From Mesorhizobium sp. L-2-11 (lineage in GTDB: Bacteria > Pseudomonadota > Alphaproteobacteria > Rhizobiales > Rhizobiaceae): 64,000 nt of DNA. The first letter of the stretch is position 1; each line of letters opens with the position of its first letter. Below the pieces are notes generated by a model. The model had not been told where the DNA came from and searched no databases. It worked only from the letters and a program-made list of their open reading frames with translations. The position numbers and the translations under genes are program-made. Below, one piece after another: positions 26,035-36,208 of this stretch. The stretch is from contig NZ_AP023259.1 of assembly GCF_016756595.1 (NCBI RefSeq), forward strand, positions 124,001 to 188,000, given 5' to 3'.

Positions 26035-29000
26035 CTACTGTTTCAGCCGTGTCGACTGCGATTCTCGCGCTGCAAGACGCTCAGTTTCGGCCTGTTGCCT
26101 GGACGCGACTTCACCAGATCGGGCCGCGGAATAGAGCTTGGCGGCCTCACCCAACCTGCCCTGTTCGGATTTCGGCACGGATGGATGTTCAAACGGTTTG
26201 TTCGAGGCTGTCGCACGAGCAATTTCGCGTGCGCCGTCTTCACCGAAACGTCCCTCGACCGATTTCCGAAACAGCGCAATTTCCCGTCCAATCTCGCGAT
26301 CCGCTGACACCGCCTTGAACGCCTCCGCCCGCTCGCGATCATCCTTGGCCACCGCAATTTTTCCGAGCGCGGCTTTCGCCCGATCCGAAACATCCCTTAC
26401 CTCCACCGCGTCAGCCTTCATCTGCTTTTCCACATCACCGCGATAGGCCTGCGCGGCCCGGTTCTCGAACTCGGCGGTCCGGACAATGTTCGGACCGATC
26501 GCCTCGGTTGCTCTATGAGCTGCCTCCCGCTCTTCACGCGCCTTAGCGCCGGCGAAGAACCCTTCCCTGCCCCGGAGTTCGCCAAGCAGCCCTTCATCCG
26601 CCGATAGACGAAGCGCAGCACTTGTCGGTCCGTCCCGCGCGATAATGTCATCGAGACGCTGGGTTGCCGCTTTCGGATCACGGTAGGCGGTCTCCAGATA
26701 GATCGGGCGAGCGTCGCGCTCGCGCTGTACATCCGCATCGCGACTGACAGCAGCAGCGATGCTTCGTTCGTCGAGCGCTCGCCCAAGGCTGTCGCGGCGA
26801 TTGCCACCAGCATTCACATCCTGGAATGCAGCTATCAGCACCCTCACGTCCGCTGGCCGGTCGGCCGTGGTGCCGGGCGATCCCTCTTCATTTCTGGCGC
26901 CTGGAACAGACTGCCGAGTTTCGGTTTTGCCTGCGACGGCCCGATCATCGGCTGGCCCACGACGATCGCTGTTTCCTGCCTTTTTTGACTTCTGCGCCAC
27001 GACGGGCTCAGGCGTTGCGCCTTGATGCTCAGTACCCTGGCGCTGATTCTCCGCGTCCCCTGCGATTGCGCCGGCCTGCATTTCCGGTGTGCGCGGATCT
27101 GTCCGAAGCGTACCCGCGCGTGCCTCTTCGACAACTGAAGCCATCGGCTGCTGCTCCTTTTCCCGGCCATCCTGAACTTGCCCAACATGCAACGCCGGCC
27201 GAGCATTCTCCGCCGCCCGTCCCTCGTCCAGCTTCGCCCGTTGTTCCGCGCTCAGTTCATCGCGCGTCGCATAGGCCACCGACGCCGCCTTGATCTCGTT
27301 GCGGCCGATCTGGCGGGCGAGCTGCCGCAAATCCCGCGCAGTCTGCGTCGCCACGAAGATCGTCGCGCTCTCACGCTGCCTCGTCAGCGCGACATAGCTC
27401 GACGCCGCCCGCCAGTGATGCGTGTGCATGAGATAGGTATGATCGAGCGTCTTGCCCTGGCCCTTGTAGATGGTGCCGGCATAGCCGTGCCGGAATCCAG
27501 AAAACTCCGACGCATACCATTCGACCTTGCGCCCTTCACGGCCTGCCGCCGCATCGAGCACGACACCGATGCGGCCAAAGTTCCGGTCAATGTTGGTGAT
27601 CACGCCGGCGTTGCCGTTGTAGATGCCAGCGCCTTTCAGCGTATCCGTGAACTGCACCCGGTCGCCGACCGCGAACGCGGCCTCGCCATGCTTGGTGGTA
27701 AACACAAAATCCTCGCCGAGTTCACCACGCTCGCGACGCACCGCGCGCAAATCCTTGTTCAGCGCATCGACATCCTTGTTGGTGTAGGCGAACACGAACC
27801 GCGATGCCGACGGATTGGAAGCAGCATCCTTGGCCCATCGCTCGACCAGTTTTTCTCGCAATTCATCCTGCTTCGACGTCCATACCACCGCCTTGTTTCT
27901 GGCAAAGGCCCGCAGCGCGTCTTCGAAGCGACCGTCCGAAAGATCGTGCGCCGCCTCTCTCTGCCAGTCGACCTTCTGGCGGGTGATCTGGGTGATCTCG
28001 GCCGAGCCGTGGTCTTTTTTCAGTTCGGTGAACAGCCCGCCGCGCTCGATCGAGCCGAGCTGCCGGTCGTCGCCGGCCAGCACAACCTTGGCGCCCGACA
28101 ACCGGGCTTCGCGCAACACCTCGCCGGTCACCTTGGCGTCCATCATCGCCGCCTCGTCGACCACGACCAAAGTGCGCCGGTCCCACTGCGCGCGTCCGTT
28201 CTTCAGCCGGAACAGCTCGGCATGAACGGTTGATGAGCGCGCAAAGCCATCCTCCTTCATCGTCTGCGCCACGGCATTTGTCGGCGCCAGGCCGACAACC
28301 CGGTAACCCGCCGCCTCATGCGCCTCCCGAATGGAGCCAAGCGCAAAACTCTTTCCCGTACCGGCCCGCCCTTCGATTATTTTTAGCCCGCCGGACCCAG
28401 TCGCATGATCGAACGCGGCAAGCTGATCCGCACGTAGCTCCCGCGCTGACATCACACGGTCCCGATCCCCAACGCCGATAGCGCGATGCCCGCCTCCTGC
28501 CACGCGCCGTCCATCGGCAAGCGCCAAAATCTCCTGGTCGCGCACCGCCCGCGTTGTCCAGCGCCCTGCACGCTCGCCTGTCTCCCGGTCATGCAGCGCC
28601 AGCACATCGTCAAGCCCGAGCACTTTGCCCTTCACATCCGCGCGTTCGCCCTCGTCTTGAATGTGCTTTTTCAGATGCCGGTCGAGATCGTATTCGGAAA
28701 AACTCGCCTGGTTGCGCGTCAAGACAGCCAGCACATGTTCGGGATCGCGCGCCGCTTCTTCGTTCGCTCGCCTGATCTGCTCGGCCAGGACATTCGCTTC
28801 CGCGCCCGGCGTGCGCATGCGGATCGGTCCGATATGTTCCTGTGGCACCGCGCTCGTTGCATCGACGCGGATCGAAAGCCCCTGCTCGGCAAAGTACCCG
28901 TTCTGATGATCGCGCCACAATTGCCCCCAGGCCTCGCCCTCGGCGACAATCGCGCGGCCGCCGCCCCGCTTGATCACCGGATCGAGATCGCGCGCTTTTT

Positions 29001-29478
29001 TTGCTGCGAACCCGTTCTCGTCCAGCCGCCGTGTCGTGATCAACAAATGCGCATGATGATTGGCCCGCTCGCCCTCGCTCTCCGCCCCGTGCGGCGCATG
29101 GACGTCTAGCTGGACCGCGAGCCCCTTCGAGACAAAATGCTCCAGCGCGAAGGACCGCGCCAGTTCGACGCGATCGTCATGACCAAGCTCTTGATTGGCT
29201 GGCAGCGCCAACACGAGCTCACGCGCCAATTGCGCGTCCTTGCGCTTTTCCATGGCCTCGGCCGCGTTCCACAGCGCATCGCTCGATGCCCGTTCCGCCG
29301 GCGCGCCATCCGGCAAAAGCACCTCGTGATGGTCCGGCGCCTCGCGGTGCTTGAAGTAAAACACCTCCCCCGTCCGCTGCGCCTTGATCGCCTCGCGGCC
29401 GTTATAGGCGGCCGAGCGCACCGCGCTGCCGCCGTCAGAGCGGGAGATGTAGCGGGCACGGGCGAAAGCGATGGCCAT
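26035..29478 (-). CDS. traA: TraA conjugative relaxase/helicase
   Basis: This 1147-residue relaxase of the MobA/MobL (Ti-type TraA) class starts MAIAFARARYISRSDGGSAV. The relaxase domain (about 1-230) carries the metal-binding histidines in DVHAPH (127-132) and NHHAHL (140-145). A RecD-like helicase follows, with Walker A EGRAGTGKS (369-377), Walker B LVVVDEAAMMD and a UvrD_C_2 end (YAGTIYKGQGKTLDHTYL, then ALTRQR). A long basic, charged tail ends the protein. It nicks oriT, stays bound to the strand and unwinds it for transfer. Divergent from traD, with a 249-bp gap holding a candidate oriT hairpin. Length and motifs are intact. Confidence 0.95.
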   Translation of the reverse strand: MAIAFARARYISRSDGGSAVRSAAYNGREAIKAQRTGEVFYFKHREAPDHHEVLLPDGAPAERASSDALWNAAEAMEKRKDAQLARELVLALPANQELGHDDRVELARSFALEHFVSKGLAVQLDVHAPHGAESEGERANHHAHLLITTRRLDENGFAAKKARDLDPVIKRGGGRAIVAEGEAWGQLWRDHQNGYFAEQGLSIRVDATSAVPQEHIGPIRMRTPGAEANVLAEQIRRANEEAARDPEHVLAVLTRNQASFSEYDLDRHLKKHIQDEGERADVKGKVLGLDDVLALHDRETGERAGRWTTRAVRDQEILALADGRRVAGGGHRAIGVGDRDRVMSARELRADQLAAFDHATGSGGLKIIEGRAGTGKSFALGSIREAHEAAGYRVVGLAPTNAVAQTMKEDGFARSSTVHAELFRLKNGRAQWDRRTLVVVDEAAMMDAKVTGEVLREARLSGAKVVLAGDDRQLGSIERGGLFTELKKDHGSAEITQITRQKVDWQREAAHDLSDGRFEDALRAFARNKAVVWTSKQDELREKLVERWAKDAASNPSASRFVFAYTNKDVDALNKDLRAVRRERGELGEDFVFTTKHGEAAFAVGDRVQFTDTLKGAGIYNGNAGVITNIDRNFGRIGVVLDAAAGREGRKVEWYASEFSGFRHGYAGTIYKGQGKTLDHTYLMHTHHWRAASSYVALTRQRESATIFVATQTARDLRQLARQIGRNEIKAASVAYATRDELSAEQRAKLDEGRAAENARPALHVGQVQDGREKEQQPMASVVEEARAGTLRTDPRTPEMQAGAIAGDAENQRQGTEHQGATPEPVVAQKSKKAGNSDRRGPADDRAVAGKTETRQSVPGARNEEGSPGTTADRPADVRVLIAAFQDVNAGGNRRDSLGRALDERSIAAAVSRDADVQRERDARPIYLETAYRDPKAATQRLDDIIARDGPTSAALRLSADEGLLGELRGREGFFAGAKAREEREAAHRATEAIGPNIVRTAEFENRAAQAYRGDVEKQMKADAVEVRDVSDRAKAALGKIAVAKDDRERAEAFKAVSADREIGREIALFRKSVEGRFGEDGAREIARATASNKPFEHPSVPKSEQGRLGEAAKLYSAARSGEVASRQQAETERLAARESQSTRLKQ

Positions 29479-29506
29479 TGCCGCAGGATGCCATCACCGG
29501 CGGCCC

Positions 29507-29542
29507 GACGCAAGCAAGCATTCGAAGAATGCATATTGCGTC
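29507..29542. repeat. nested hairpin between traA and traD, candidate oriT
   Basis: GACGCAA (29507-29513) pairs with TTGCGTC (29536-29542). Inside it GCATTC (29518-29523) pairs with GAATGC (29527-29532) around GAA. The gap between divergent traA and traD/traG is where oriT lies in Ti-type systems. No known nic consensus was recognised, so oriT is an inference; an autoregulatory operator is the alternative. Confidence 0.45.
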
Positions 29543-29727
29543 TGGACAAATCGAGAGGGCCTGCCATGGACACACCCGTGGCAACGTGGCAGAACTCGGA
29601 ACTGCGGAAGCTGCGTGGGGCGCCGGTTGCAGCCCACAGCGCGTACAAAAGGGGGTTGCAGAGCCTGGCTTCGGCTGGCAAAATCCGGTCGGGCTTGGTG
29701 GACGGAGAAAATACGGAGAGTCTCCTC

Positions 29728-30234
29728 ATGGCCCGCACCTCACTTGCCGAACGCATGAGCCGCCTGGAGCAGCAGCGGGCGAAACTCGCCCAGCAGGAGG
29801 CAAAACTCAAGGCGGACGAACGCAAGCAGCGCACCCGCCGCCTCGTCGAAGCCGGGACCCTCATCGAGCGCGCCGGATTATTGGACCTGGAGGAAACCGC
29901 CCTTTATGGTGCGTTGTTGTCGCTTGCTGCTGACGCAGGCGACAGGGCAAAAATCGCCGGGTGGACGAAGGCTGGCAAAACCGCGCTCGATCAGGCTACG
30001 GTCGGCAAGAACGCAACAACCGAACCGTTGATCGTCATCTTCCCTGCACCGCTGCCGACCCCATTCGCGACCCGCCTGCGCGGCGCCGGCCTGCGCTGGA
30101 ACAAAGTCATGCAGCACTGGGAAGGGCTGGCGGATCACGACGTCGTCGCAGCACTTGCCGCGGAACAGAGCGGCAGCGTGCGGCGCGTTCATTCCGCGGC
30201 AGAGTCCGATCGCGAGCGCAACACAAAATCTTGA
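29728..30234 (+). CDS. traD: conjugal transfer protein TraD
   Basis: This 168-residue protein starts at ATG 29728 behind CGGAGAG. MARTSLAERMSRLEQQRAKL and the following basic coiled-coil to about residue 50, then GALLSLAADAGDRAKIAGWT, match Ti-plasmid TraC/TraD-type DNA-processing accessory proteins. It is longer than the ~71-residue Ti TraD: residues ~100-150 add a segment (PLPTPFATRLRGAGLRWNKV) with an unknown role. It probably helps TraA assemble at oriT. traG begins 37 bp downstream. Confidence 0.82.
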   Translation: MARTSLAERMSRLEQQRAKLAQQEAKLKADERKQRTRRLVEAGTLIERAGLLDLEETALYGALLSLAADAGDRAKIAGWTKAGKTALDQATVGKNATTEPLIVIFPAPLPTPFATRLRGAGLRWNKVMQHWEGLADHDVVAALAAEQSGSVRRVHSAAESDRERNTKS

Positions 30235-30271
30235 TCCGAACGGCCATTGGCACTGACGCGGGGGGCAAAAA

Positions 30272-30510
30272 ATGTTCGGGCGGCTGTCCTACGATCTCGT
30301 CAAGACACTATTCAAGGCAGCCGTCGCCATCCTGCCGCTCGTCATCTGGTACCCGGCCTGGCGCTACGCGCATGCACTGTGGGGCGACGCCTTGCTCGAC
30401 TGGTATCGGACTGGTCTGTCGCCGGCATCGGTGATCTACAGACTTGGTTACGCGGCATGGCCATCGATCGCGCTGTTCGGACCGGCCATCACAATGGCGG
30501 CGGCTCTCCT
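30272..30510 (+). pseudogene. traG: traG 5' part (coupling protein), split by IS30
   Basis: MFGRLSYDLVKTLFKAAVAI starts the VirD4-type coupling protein. The first membrane segments (about 12-30 and 62-80) are here. The frame is cut by an IS30 after MAAALL; the target triplet CCT (30508-30510) is repeated at 33275-33277. Deleting the insertion restores one 682-residue frame with the part at 33278-35087. As it stands, no coupling protein can be made from one frame. Confidence 0.92.
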
Positions 30511-30517
30511 GGCGGAT

Positions 30518-30955
30518 TCAAGCGGTCGTCGCAACACCGATTGTGTTCACTCGCGACAGCAACTCGTCAAGCGCTTCTGCGGGTGTTTTCCATCCCAGAG
30601 TTTTTCTCGGTCGGGCATTGAGGGCCACGGCCACGGCGGCGATCTCGTCGGCGCTGTGGACGCTCAGGTCGGTGCCTTTCGGGAAGTACTGACGCAGCAG
30701 TCCATTGGTGTTCTCGTTGGTGCCACGCTGCCATGGGCTTTGCGGATCGCAGAAGTAGACTTGGACACCCGCGTCGATCTTGAGACGATCATGCTGAGCC
30801 ATTTCGGCTCCCTGATCCCAGGTCAGCGAACGCCGCAACTCTTCGGGCAAGGTGATGATGGTGCGCGTAATCGCGTCACGCACGGCTTCAGCTCCGTGTC
30901 CCGCGAGAGCAGGGCCATTCTTCATGCGCGGAGCTTCGCCATGCCCCGCAAGTCG
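30518..30955 (-). pseudogene. IS30 transposase copy A, C-terminal part
   Basis: This part reads [20 protein letters not shown] through [11 protein letters not shown] (second catalytic Asp) and [19 protein letters not shown] (Glu) to the end, as in the intact copy at 53429. It is separated from its N-terminal part (32253-33228) by the IS4-type insertion, so no complete enzyme is encoded. Confidence 0.9.
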
Positions 30956-32252
30956 CAGGGCTGTCCGGGGAAAGTTATTCATAAATGAAGGCCATCTGAT
31001 TGGGAGAGGCTCGGTCCCTTGGTCGGCTTGGATTGACCGGTGGCGGCTTATCGATGGTGTGCAGTTTCCGCCGCCCGAACAAGTATTGAGCGACCAGTTC
31101 TGTGAACCTCAAGATAGGAATAGTGACGCGGCGGGTGCGCGCGACAATGCGCAGCAGCGCAAAGGCGATCATTGCGGCAAAGAGTTGCAGGCGGATTGCA
31201 TTGCCGTTGTTGCCGAGGAACTTGCGGATCTTGAGGTGCTGCTTGATCCATCGGAACAGAAGCTCGATGTGCCAGCGGCCTTTGTAAAGCCGTCCAATCT
31301 CGACGGCAGAGCGCTCCAGATCGTTGGTCAAAAGCGTGATGGTGTCGCCCGTTTCGCGCTGAACGCGCAGGCGACGCAGCCGCATCGGCAGCTTGCAAGC
31401 AGCCTTGCTGACCAAGCTTACCTCACTGTCTTCCACAACCAGGAAGCCGTCGCCCTGCGGCTCGGCTATAGGGCGATCACGCAGCAGCGCCAGCCTCATG
31501 TTGGATTTGGGCCGCGTCACGAAGATCGATCCGGCTTCGGCGATCGCCGTCCACCAGCCATAATGGCAGTAGCCCTTGTCGAACACGTAGGTCGCTCCAG
31601 CTTCGATCGTGATCTGGCGACCGACCTGGGCGTCGTTGACGTTGGCGTCGGTGATGTCGAGGACGCGCGGACAGTCGGTCTTCGGGTCATAGACGACATG
31701 CACCTTCATGCCGCGAATGCGCCCGTTCGACTTGGCCCAATCGCACAGTTTGCCGAGCGGAATGGGGGTCGAGTCGATCAGCCGCAGCATTGCTTCGCCC
31801 TCGCGCCGCATTTGCCTGTCGAGCAGGTTCGCCACCAGACCGAACGCCTCGGCAAAGATGGCGACCGGACGCCGTCTGTTGGCATCCGACAAGGTCGAAC
31901 GCATCAACGGACCGCTGCCCAGGTGATAATGATGCTGGCTGTTGGCGTTCCAGCCGGCTTCCAGGCCACGCAAGCTGCTGCTGCCGCAGAACTGGGCATA
32001 GATCAGCGCCACCAGATGATCCCAGCTTCTGAACGATTTGTCGTACGCATCCCCGTCGTGGCGATCCACAATTGCTTGGAATTGACGCCGATCGATGGGT
32101 TCAAGAAGCTGCCCGAAGATGCTAGGTGCAAAGCGCATGCCCCGTTCCTTTTCTGAGTCTCGACAACCAGAGAAAAGACGGACAAACCCCGTTTTACGGG
32201 GCATGCACATGTGGCATTTCGATTCACTCAAAACTTTCCCCGGACAGCCCTG
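30956..32252 (-). mobile_element. IS4-family insertion sequence (1297 bp) inside IS30
   Basis: The ends are perfect inverted repeats CAGGGCTGTCCGGGGAAAGT (30956 inward; the complement ends at 32252). The target CAAGTCG (7 bp) is duplicated at 30949-30955 and 32253-32259. The intact IS30 copy shows the target uninterrupted, which confirms the junctions. A 7- to 8-bp duplication and a DUF4372-type transposase suggest the ISPepr1-like part of IS4. Confidence 0.93.
30975..32138 (-). CDS. IS4-family transposase (387 aa)
   Basis: MRFAPSIFGQLLEPIDRRQF starts an N-terminal DUF4372 domain, followed by a DDE_Tnp_1 core with LRLIDSTPIPL (Asp), YVFDKGYCHYGWW (Asp) and the YKGRWHIELLFRWIKQHLKI segment (Glu). 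The start at 32138 has AAGGAACGGGGC before it. The in-frame extension upstream to 32333 crosses the IS end and is not part of the gene. It appears intact. Confidence 0.93.
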   Translation of the reverse strand: MRFAPSIFGQLLEPIDRRQFQAIVDRHDGDAYDKSFRSWDHLVALIYAQFCGSSSLRGLEAGWNANSQHHYHLGSGPLMRSTLSDANRRRPVAIFAEAFGLVANLLDRQMRREGEAMLRLIDSTPIPLGKLCDWAKSNGRIRGMKVHVVYDPKTDCPRVLDITDANVNDAQVGRQITIEAGATYVFDKGYCHYGWWTAIAEAGSIFVTRPKSNMRLALLRDRPIAEPQGDGFLVVEDSEVSLVSKAACKLPMRLRRLRVQRETGDTITLLTNDLERSAVEIGRLYKGRWHIELLFRWIKQHLKIRKFLGNNGNAIRLQLFAAMIAFALLRIVARTRRVTIPILRFTELVAQYLFGRRKLHTIDKPPPVNPSRPRDRASPNQMAFIYE

Positions 32253-33228
32253 CAAGTCGGGGAAGATGCAGCAACATCGTGAAGCGCGTCGTACGCTCAA
32301 CCAGCGTGCCGATCGCCGAGCTGCCAAGACCAAGGATGAGGTCTCCCTCCCAGTGACCCGGCACCGCGCGATCGACCGCTTCGGCGGGGCGTTGACTGAT
32401 CATGATCTCCGGCGAGACAAAGCTCTTGCCTCGCCCGCGTACGCGCGCCCTGGGGACCCGCAACACGCGCCCCGTTCTCAAGCAGGCCGACAGTTCGCGG
32501 CGTAGCGCTCCCCGGCCCTGAACAAAAAGGGCCTGATAGATGGCTTCGTGGCTGATGCGCATCGTCTCGTCGTCCGGGAAGTCGATCGGCAAGCGTCGGG
32601 CAATCTGTTCCGGGCTCCAGGCCGTGGCCCACCGCCGATTCTTTCGCGGGCCATGCCGGCGGCCCTTCCACGAAACGGCGGGACCCGGAACGGGAGCGCC
32701 GCTCGGAGTCATGACGACGCCGGCCAGTCTCTGCTCAACATAAGTGCGCAAGGTCGTGTTGAGCGCAAGCTTGGTCGGTTTGGGTCGACGGGCCGATCGC
32801 TCGGCATGCCATTGGGCTGTCGATGCACGATACTCCAGGCCACCGCTGCGCGTCGCGGCATTGCGTCGTAGCTCGCGGGAGATGGTTGAGGCGGATCGGC
32901 CAAGTTGGCGACCGATCTCGCGTCTCGAAAGGCCTTGAACGCGAAGTAGTGCGATCTCCTCACGTTCCACAAACGAGAGGTACCGCCCGGACGGCGGCTT
33001 GCTCGAAGATCTGAACATCGCTGGTGCCATGCCACCCGCCTGTCGGAACAATCTGGTTCCAACAGGCTGCGACATACCAGCAGCCAGCGCAGCATCTTCG
33101 CTTGTCATTCCTTGCGCGATCCCCAACCAGAATCGCTGGAGTTCAGATCTCTCCGCCACTGGCGGACGTCCCGGTGACGGCAACGGCGCTCGTCCAGAAC
33201 GGTGTGATCGTCGCTTTTGGATGCCCAT
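32253..33228 (-). pseudogene. IS30 transposase copy A, N-terminal part
   Basis: From ATG 33228 (GAAGGAGG upstream) the frame gives [20 protein letters not shown] through the HTH_38 domain ([20 protein letters not shown]) and [10 protein letters not shown] (first catalytic Asp). It then breaks at LPRLAG, where the IS4-type element lies. Confidence 0.92.
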
Positions 33229-33277
33229 CGCAACCTCCTTCGTTTAGGTGTTGCGACGACCGCTTGAATCCGCCCCT

Positions 33278-35087
33278 GCTGCGCCGATCCGGCATGGTGC
33301 TGCCCCTCACTGCCATCGCCGGCGTGTTGGGCATGGCCGCCGCAACGGTTTTCACTGTCTGGCCGGAAGCGACACGACTGCTCGAGCTGAGGCCGACCTA
33401 TCCCTGGCTCGCCATTTTGAATACGGCGGATATGTCCGTCTTCTACGCCGCCGTCATCGGCTTTCTCGCCACCGTCGCAGGCATCAGGATGCTGATGGGC
33501 AAATCACTGCGCGCCCACGACGTCAAACCGGTCGAGCGCGCATCGTCCGACATTTTTGGCCACGCCGACTGGATGGACATTCGCGAAGCGCAAAATCTCT
33601 TTGGCGGCGCCAACAGGTCACCGGGCACAAAAGATCTTGGCGGCGTCGTCGTCGGCGAAGCCTACCGCGTCGATCAGGATGCGCCCGCGCGGCGGGGGCA
33701 AAAGTTTGATCCGCGCGAACCAAAAAGCTGGGGCAAGGGCGGCAAGTCGCCTCTGCTCACTTTCGACCTCTCCTGGGGCGGCACCCATGGCCTCGTCTTC
33801 GCCGGCTCGGGCGCCTATAAAACCGTGTCCGTCTGCGTGCCGACGCTGCTCACCTGGCGTGGCCCGATCGTCACCCTCGATCCCTCCGCCGAGCTGGCGC
33901 CGATGCTCACTGGCGCGCGTACGGCGATGGGCCGGCGCGGCGTATCAATCGATCCGATGAAGGGCACCGGAGCCTTCAATGCGCTCGACTGGCTGGAAAA
34001 AGGGTCGCCGCTCATCGACGGCGACATCCGCTCGGTCGTCGACTGGATTTGTGGGGAGAAAGTGTCAGCCACCCGTGACGCGCCGCACGGCGCCTCCGGC
34101 AAGGCCTTTTTCGAGGGCCGTGGCAAGGCCATTGTCGAGGCCCTGCTTTCCGACATCGTGTTCGACAAAAACCTGTCGGACGACCGACGCAACCTCGTCA
34201 CGCTGGCGGAACGCCTCGCTCTGCCGGAGCAGAAAATGCGCGAAGAACTGGCGCGCATTTTTGAACACTCCTCCTCGCATCGCGCCCGCCATCTCGCCGG
34301 CCAGCTGATGGGACTGGTCGCAGAAACCTTTTCCGGTGTTTACGGCAACATGAGCGAGCAGACCGAATGGCTCGCCAATCCCGCCTATGCGAAACTGGTG
34401 TCGGGCAACAGTTTTCGCACTGGCGATCTCGTTTCCGGCAATCTCGATCTCTTTATCAACATCCCGATGAAGGTGCTGGAATCGACGCCGGCGCTCGCCC
34501 GCGTCGTTGTCGGCGCGCTGCTGAATGCCGTCTATGAGGCCGACGGCGTCTTGCCCGGCGGACGTGTCGTCTTCCTGCTCGATGAGGTCGCACGCCTCGG
34601 TTACATGACCTCACTGGCCCGCGCCCGCGATGCCGGCCGCAAATACGGCATTACACTGGTCATGCTCTATCAGTCCGAGGGACAACTGCGCGAGCAGTGG
34701 GGCGACGGCGGCAAGAGCGCCTGGTTCGAAAGTGCCTCCTGGCGATCCTATGCGGCGATCGGCTCGCTCGAACAGGCTCGCGTTGTCTCCGAGGCGCTGG
34801 GCGAACACGGCGTGGTGTTGAGCTCGGCGACAACAAATCGCGGAAAAAGCGCAAGACCGCTCGAGATCGGGACCGCCTCGACTGGCGCGTCGGAACAGAG
34901 ATCCGAACGCGGCCGAAGGCTGGCGACCGTCTCAGAAATCCTCGCCGACGCCCGGGCCGACGAGCAGTTCGTTTTCGTCCAGGGCAGACAACCGCTGCGC
35001 TGCGGCCGCGCCATCTATTTCCGCAGACCCGAAATGGTCGCTAAGGTCGCGCAGAACCGTTTCGCGCCCCAGGCTCAGTCGGGTTGA
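33278..35087 (+). pseudogene. traG: traG 3' part (VirD4-type coupling protein)
   Basis: This part continues the 5' piece as LLRRSGMVLPLTAIAGVLGM, with a further membrane segment and then the cytosolic ATPase. Walker A is of the TraG type, GLVFAGSGAYKTVSVCVPT, and Walker B is VVFLLDEVARLGYM. The coupling protein links the TraA-bound DNA to the mating-pair channel and pumps DNA with ATP. A start inside the IS30 (33024) would give an aberrant N-terminus without the first membrane segment. The stop overlaps or abuts the next gene. Transfer is probably abolished unless another coupling protein complements it. Confidence 0.93.
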
Positions 35088-35098
35088 GGCGGCAAGAG

Positions 35099-36208
35099 AT
35101 GCAGCGCATTCTGGCCCCCATCATCCCTGGCCTTGCCGTCCTGATCATCGTGCTCGCCCTGCTGGAAACCTATTCCGGCATCATTCTGATCGTTGCGATT
35201 ACCGTCATGGGCTGGCGGTTGGCGCATGCCGACAAATATGGCGTGCCGGTATCGCCGAAATTCTCGATGGGTGAATGGGACGCGCAAGCAGGCGCTGAAC
35301 GGAAACCGTCTCAGCCGATCCGTCCAGTAGAACATCGGCCACTCGGTGACGTGCTGGCCGAACTCGACACCATGACCGGCTGGCGCTCCGTCAAGGCCGA
35401 AGTCAAAAAGCTGGTCGCGGTGCTGCAGGCCGAGCAGGAACGTCGGCGCCACGGCATCAACACCGCACCCCCAAGCCTGCATCTGATCTTTCTCGGCAAT
35501 CCAGGCACCGGGAAAACCACGGCGGCGCGTCTCATGGGCGAGATTCTGTTCGCACTCGGCCTGCTCAGATCCGGCCATGTCGTCGAGGTCGATCGCAGCC
35601 AGCTTGTCGCCGGCTATATCGGACAGACCGCCATCAGAACGCGGGAGGCCATCGAGGCTGCACTCGACGGTGTCTTGTTCGTTGACGAAGCCTATGCATT
35701 GGCCCCCGAGGGCCAAAAAAACGATTTTGGCCGCGAGGCGATCGACACGCTGCTGAAGCTGATGGAGGACCATCGCGATCGATTGTGTGTCATCGCCGCC
35801 GGCTATACCGGCGAAATGCGCCGCTTCCTCGAATCAAATCCCGGCCTGCGCTCCCGATTCACCAGGACAATAATGTTCGAGGATTATTCGGCTGAAGAGC
35901 TGGCGGGGATTTTTCGCAACCTCGCAACACGCGAGGGCTTTGTGCTCGACGCCGCGGCCGAGGGCCAGGCCAACCTTGCTTGCGTGCGCATGGAGGCGGA
36001 GCGGGGTGGGGGCCAAAAGTCGGACCAAATGTCCTTCGGCAATGCCCGCGCAATCCGCACGCTTTGGGAAAGCACGCGTGAGGCGCAGGCCATGCGCCTC
36101 GCGACAAAGGGTGGCCAAAATACCGGCCGCGACGCCATTATCACCATCGAGCCAGGTGACATCGAAACGGCCCTGGCGACACACGAGCGGCAGGGGTCAA
36201 CCACATGA
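35099..36208 (+). CDS. membrane-anchored CbbX/SpoVK-like AAA+ ATPase in the transfer operon
   Basis: From ATG 35099 (GAGG 9 bases upstream; a TTG at 35084 overlapping the traG stop is the alternative) the protein has 369 residues. Two membrane segments fill residues 3-40. An AAA+ domain of the CbbX/SpoVK type spans about 85-330: Walker [16 protein letters not shown], Walker [14 protein letters not shown], sensor region [10 protein letters not shown] and arginine finger NPGLRSRF. Such ATPases remodel protein partners. The overlap with traG and the next gene (ATGA) places it in the transfer operon, where its role is undescribed to my knowledge; acting on the coupling protein or the channel is a guess. 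Confidence 0.82.
   Translation: MQRILAPIIPGLAVLIIVLALLETYSGIILIVAITVMGWRLAHADKYGVPVSPKFSMGEWDAQAGAERKPSQPIRPVEHRPLGDVLAELDTMTGWRSVKAEVKKLVAVLQAEQERRRHGINTAPPSLHLIFLGNPGTGKTTAARLMGEILFALGLLRSGHVVEVDRSQLVAGYIGQTAIRTREAIEAALDGVLFVDEAYALAPEGQKNDFGREAIDTLLKLMEDHRDRLCVIAAGYTGEMRRFLESNPGLRSRFTRTIMFEDYSAEELAGIFRNLATREGFVLDAAAEGQANLACVRMEAERGGGQKSDQMSFGNARAIRTLWESTREAQAMRLATKGGQNTGRDAIITIEPGDIETALATHERQGSTT

Larger units (their letters stand above)
30511..33274 (-). mobile_element. IS30-family element copy A, carrying an IS4-family insertion
   Basis: The ends GGCGGATTCAAGCGGTCGTC (30511, inward) and the complementary 28-bp repeat (ending 33274) match those of the intact copy at 53383-54842. The target CCT is duplicated. 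Length is 2764 bp: a 1460-bp IS30, a 1297-bp IS4-type element and its 7-bp duplication. The element is oriented opposite to traG. Confidence 0.95.

Noticed and set aside
29137..29727. In-frame N-terminal extension of traD
   Set aside because: It runs antisense through the start of traA. ATG 29728 has a ribosome site and matches TraD N-termini.
33024..33274. In-frame extension of traG into the IS30
   Set aside because: The sequence is antisense IS30 transposase. The true upstream traG part is at 30272-30510.
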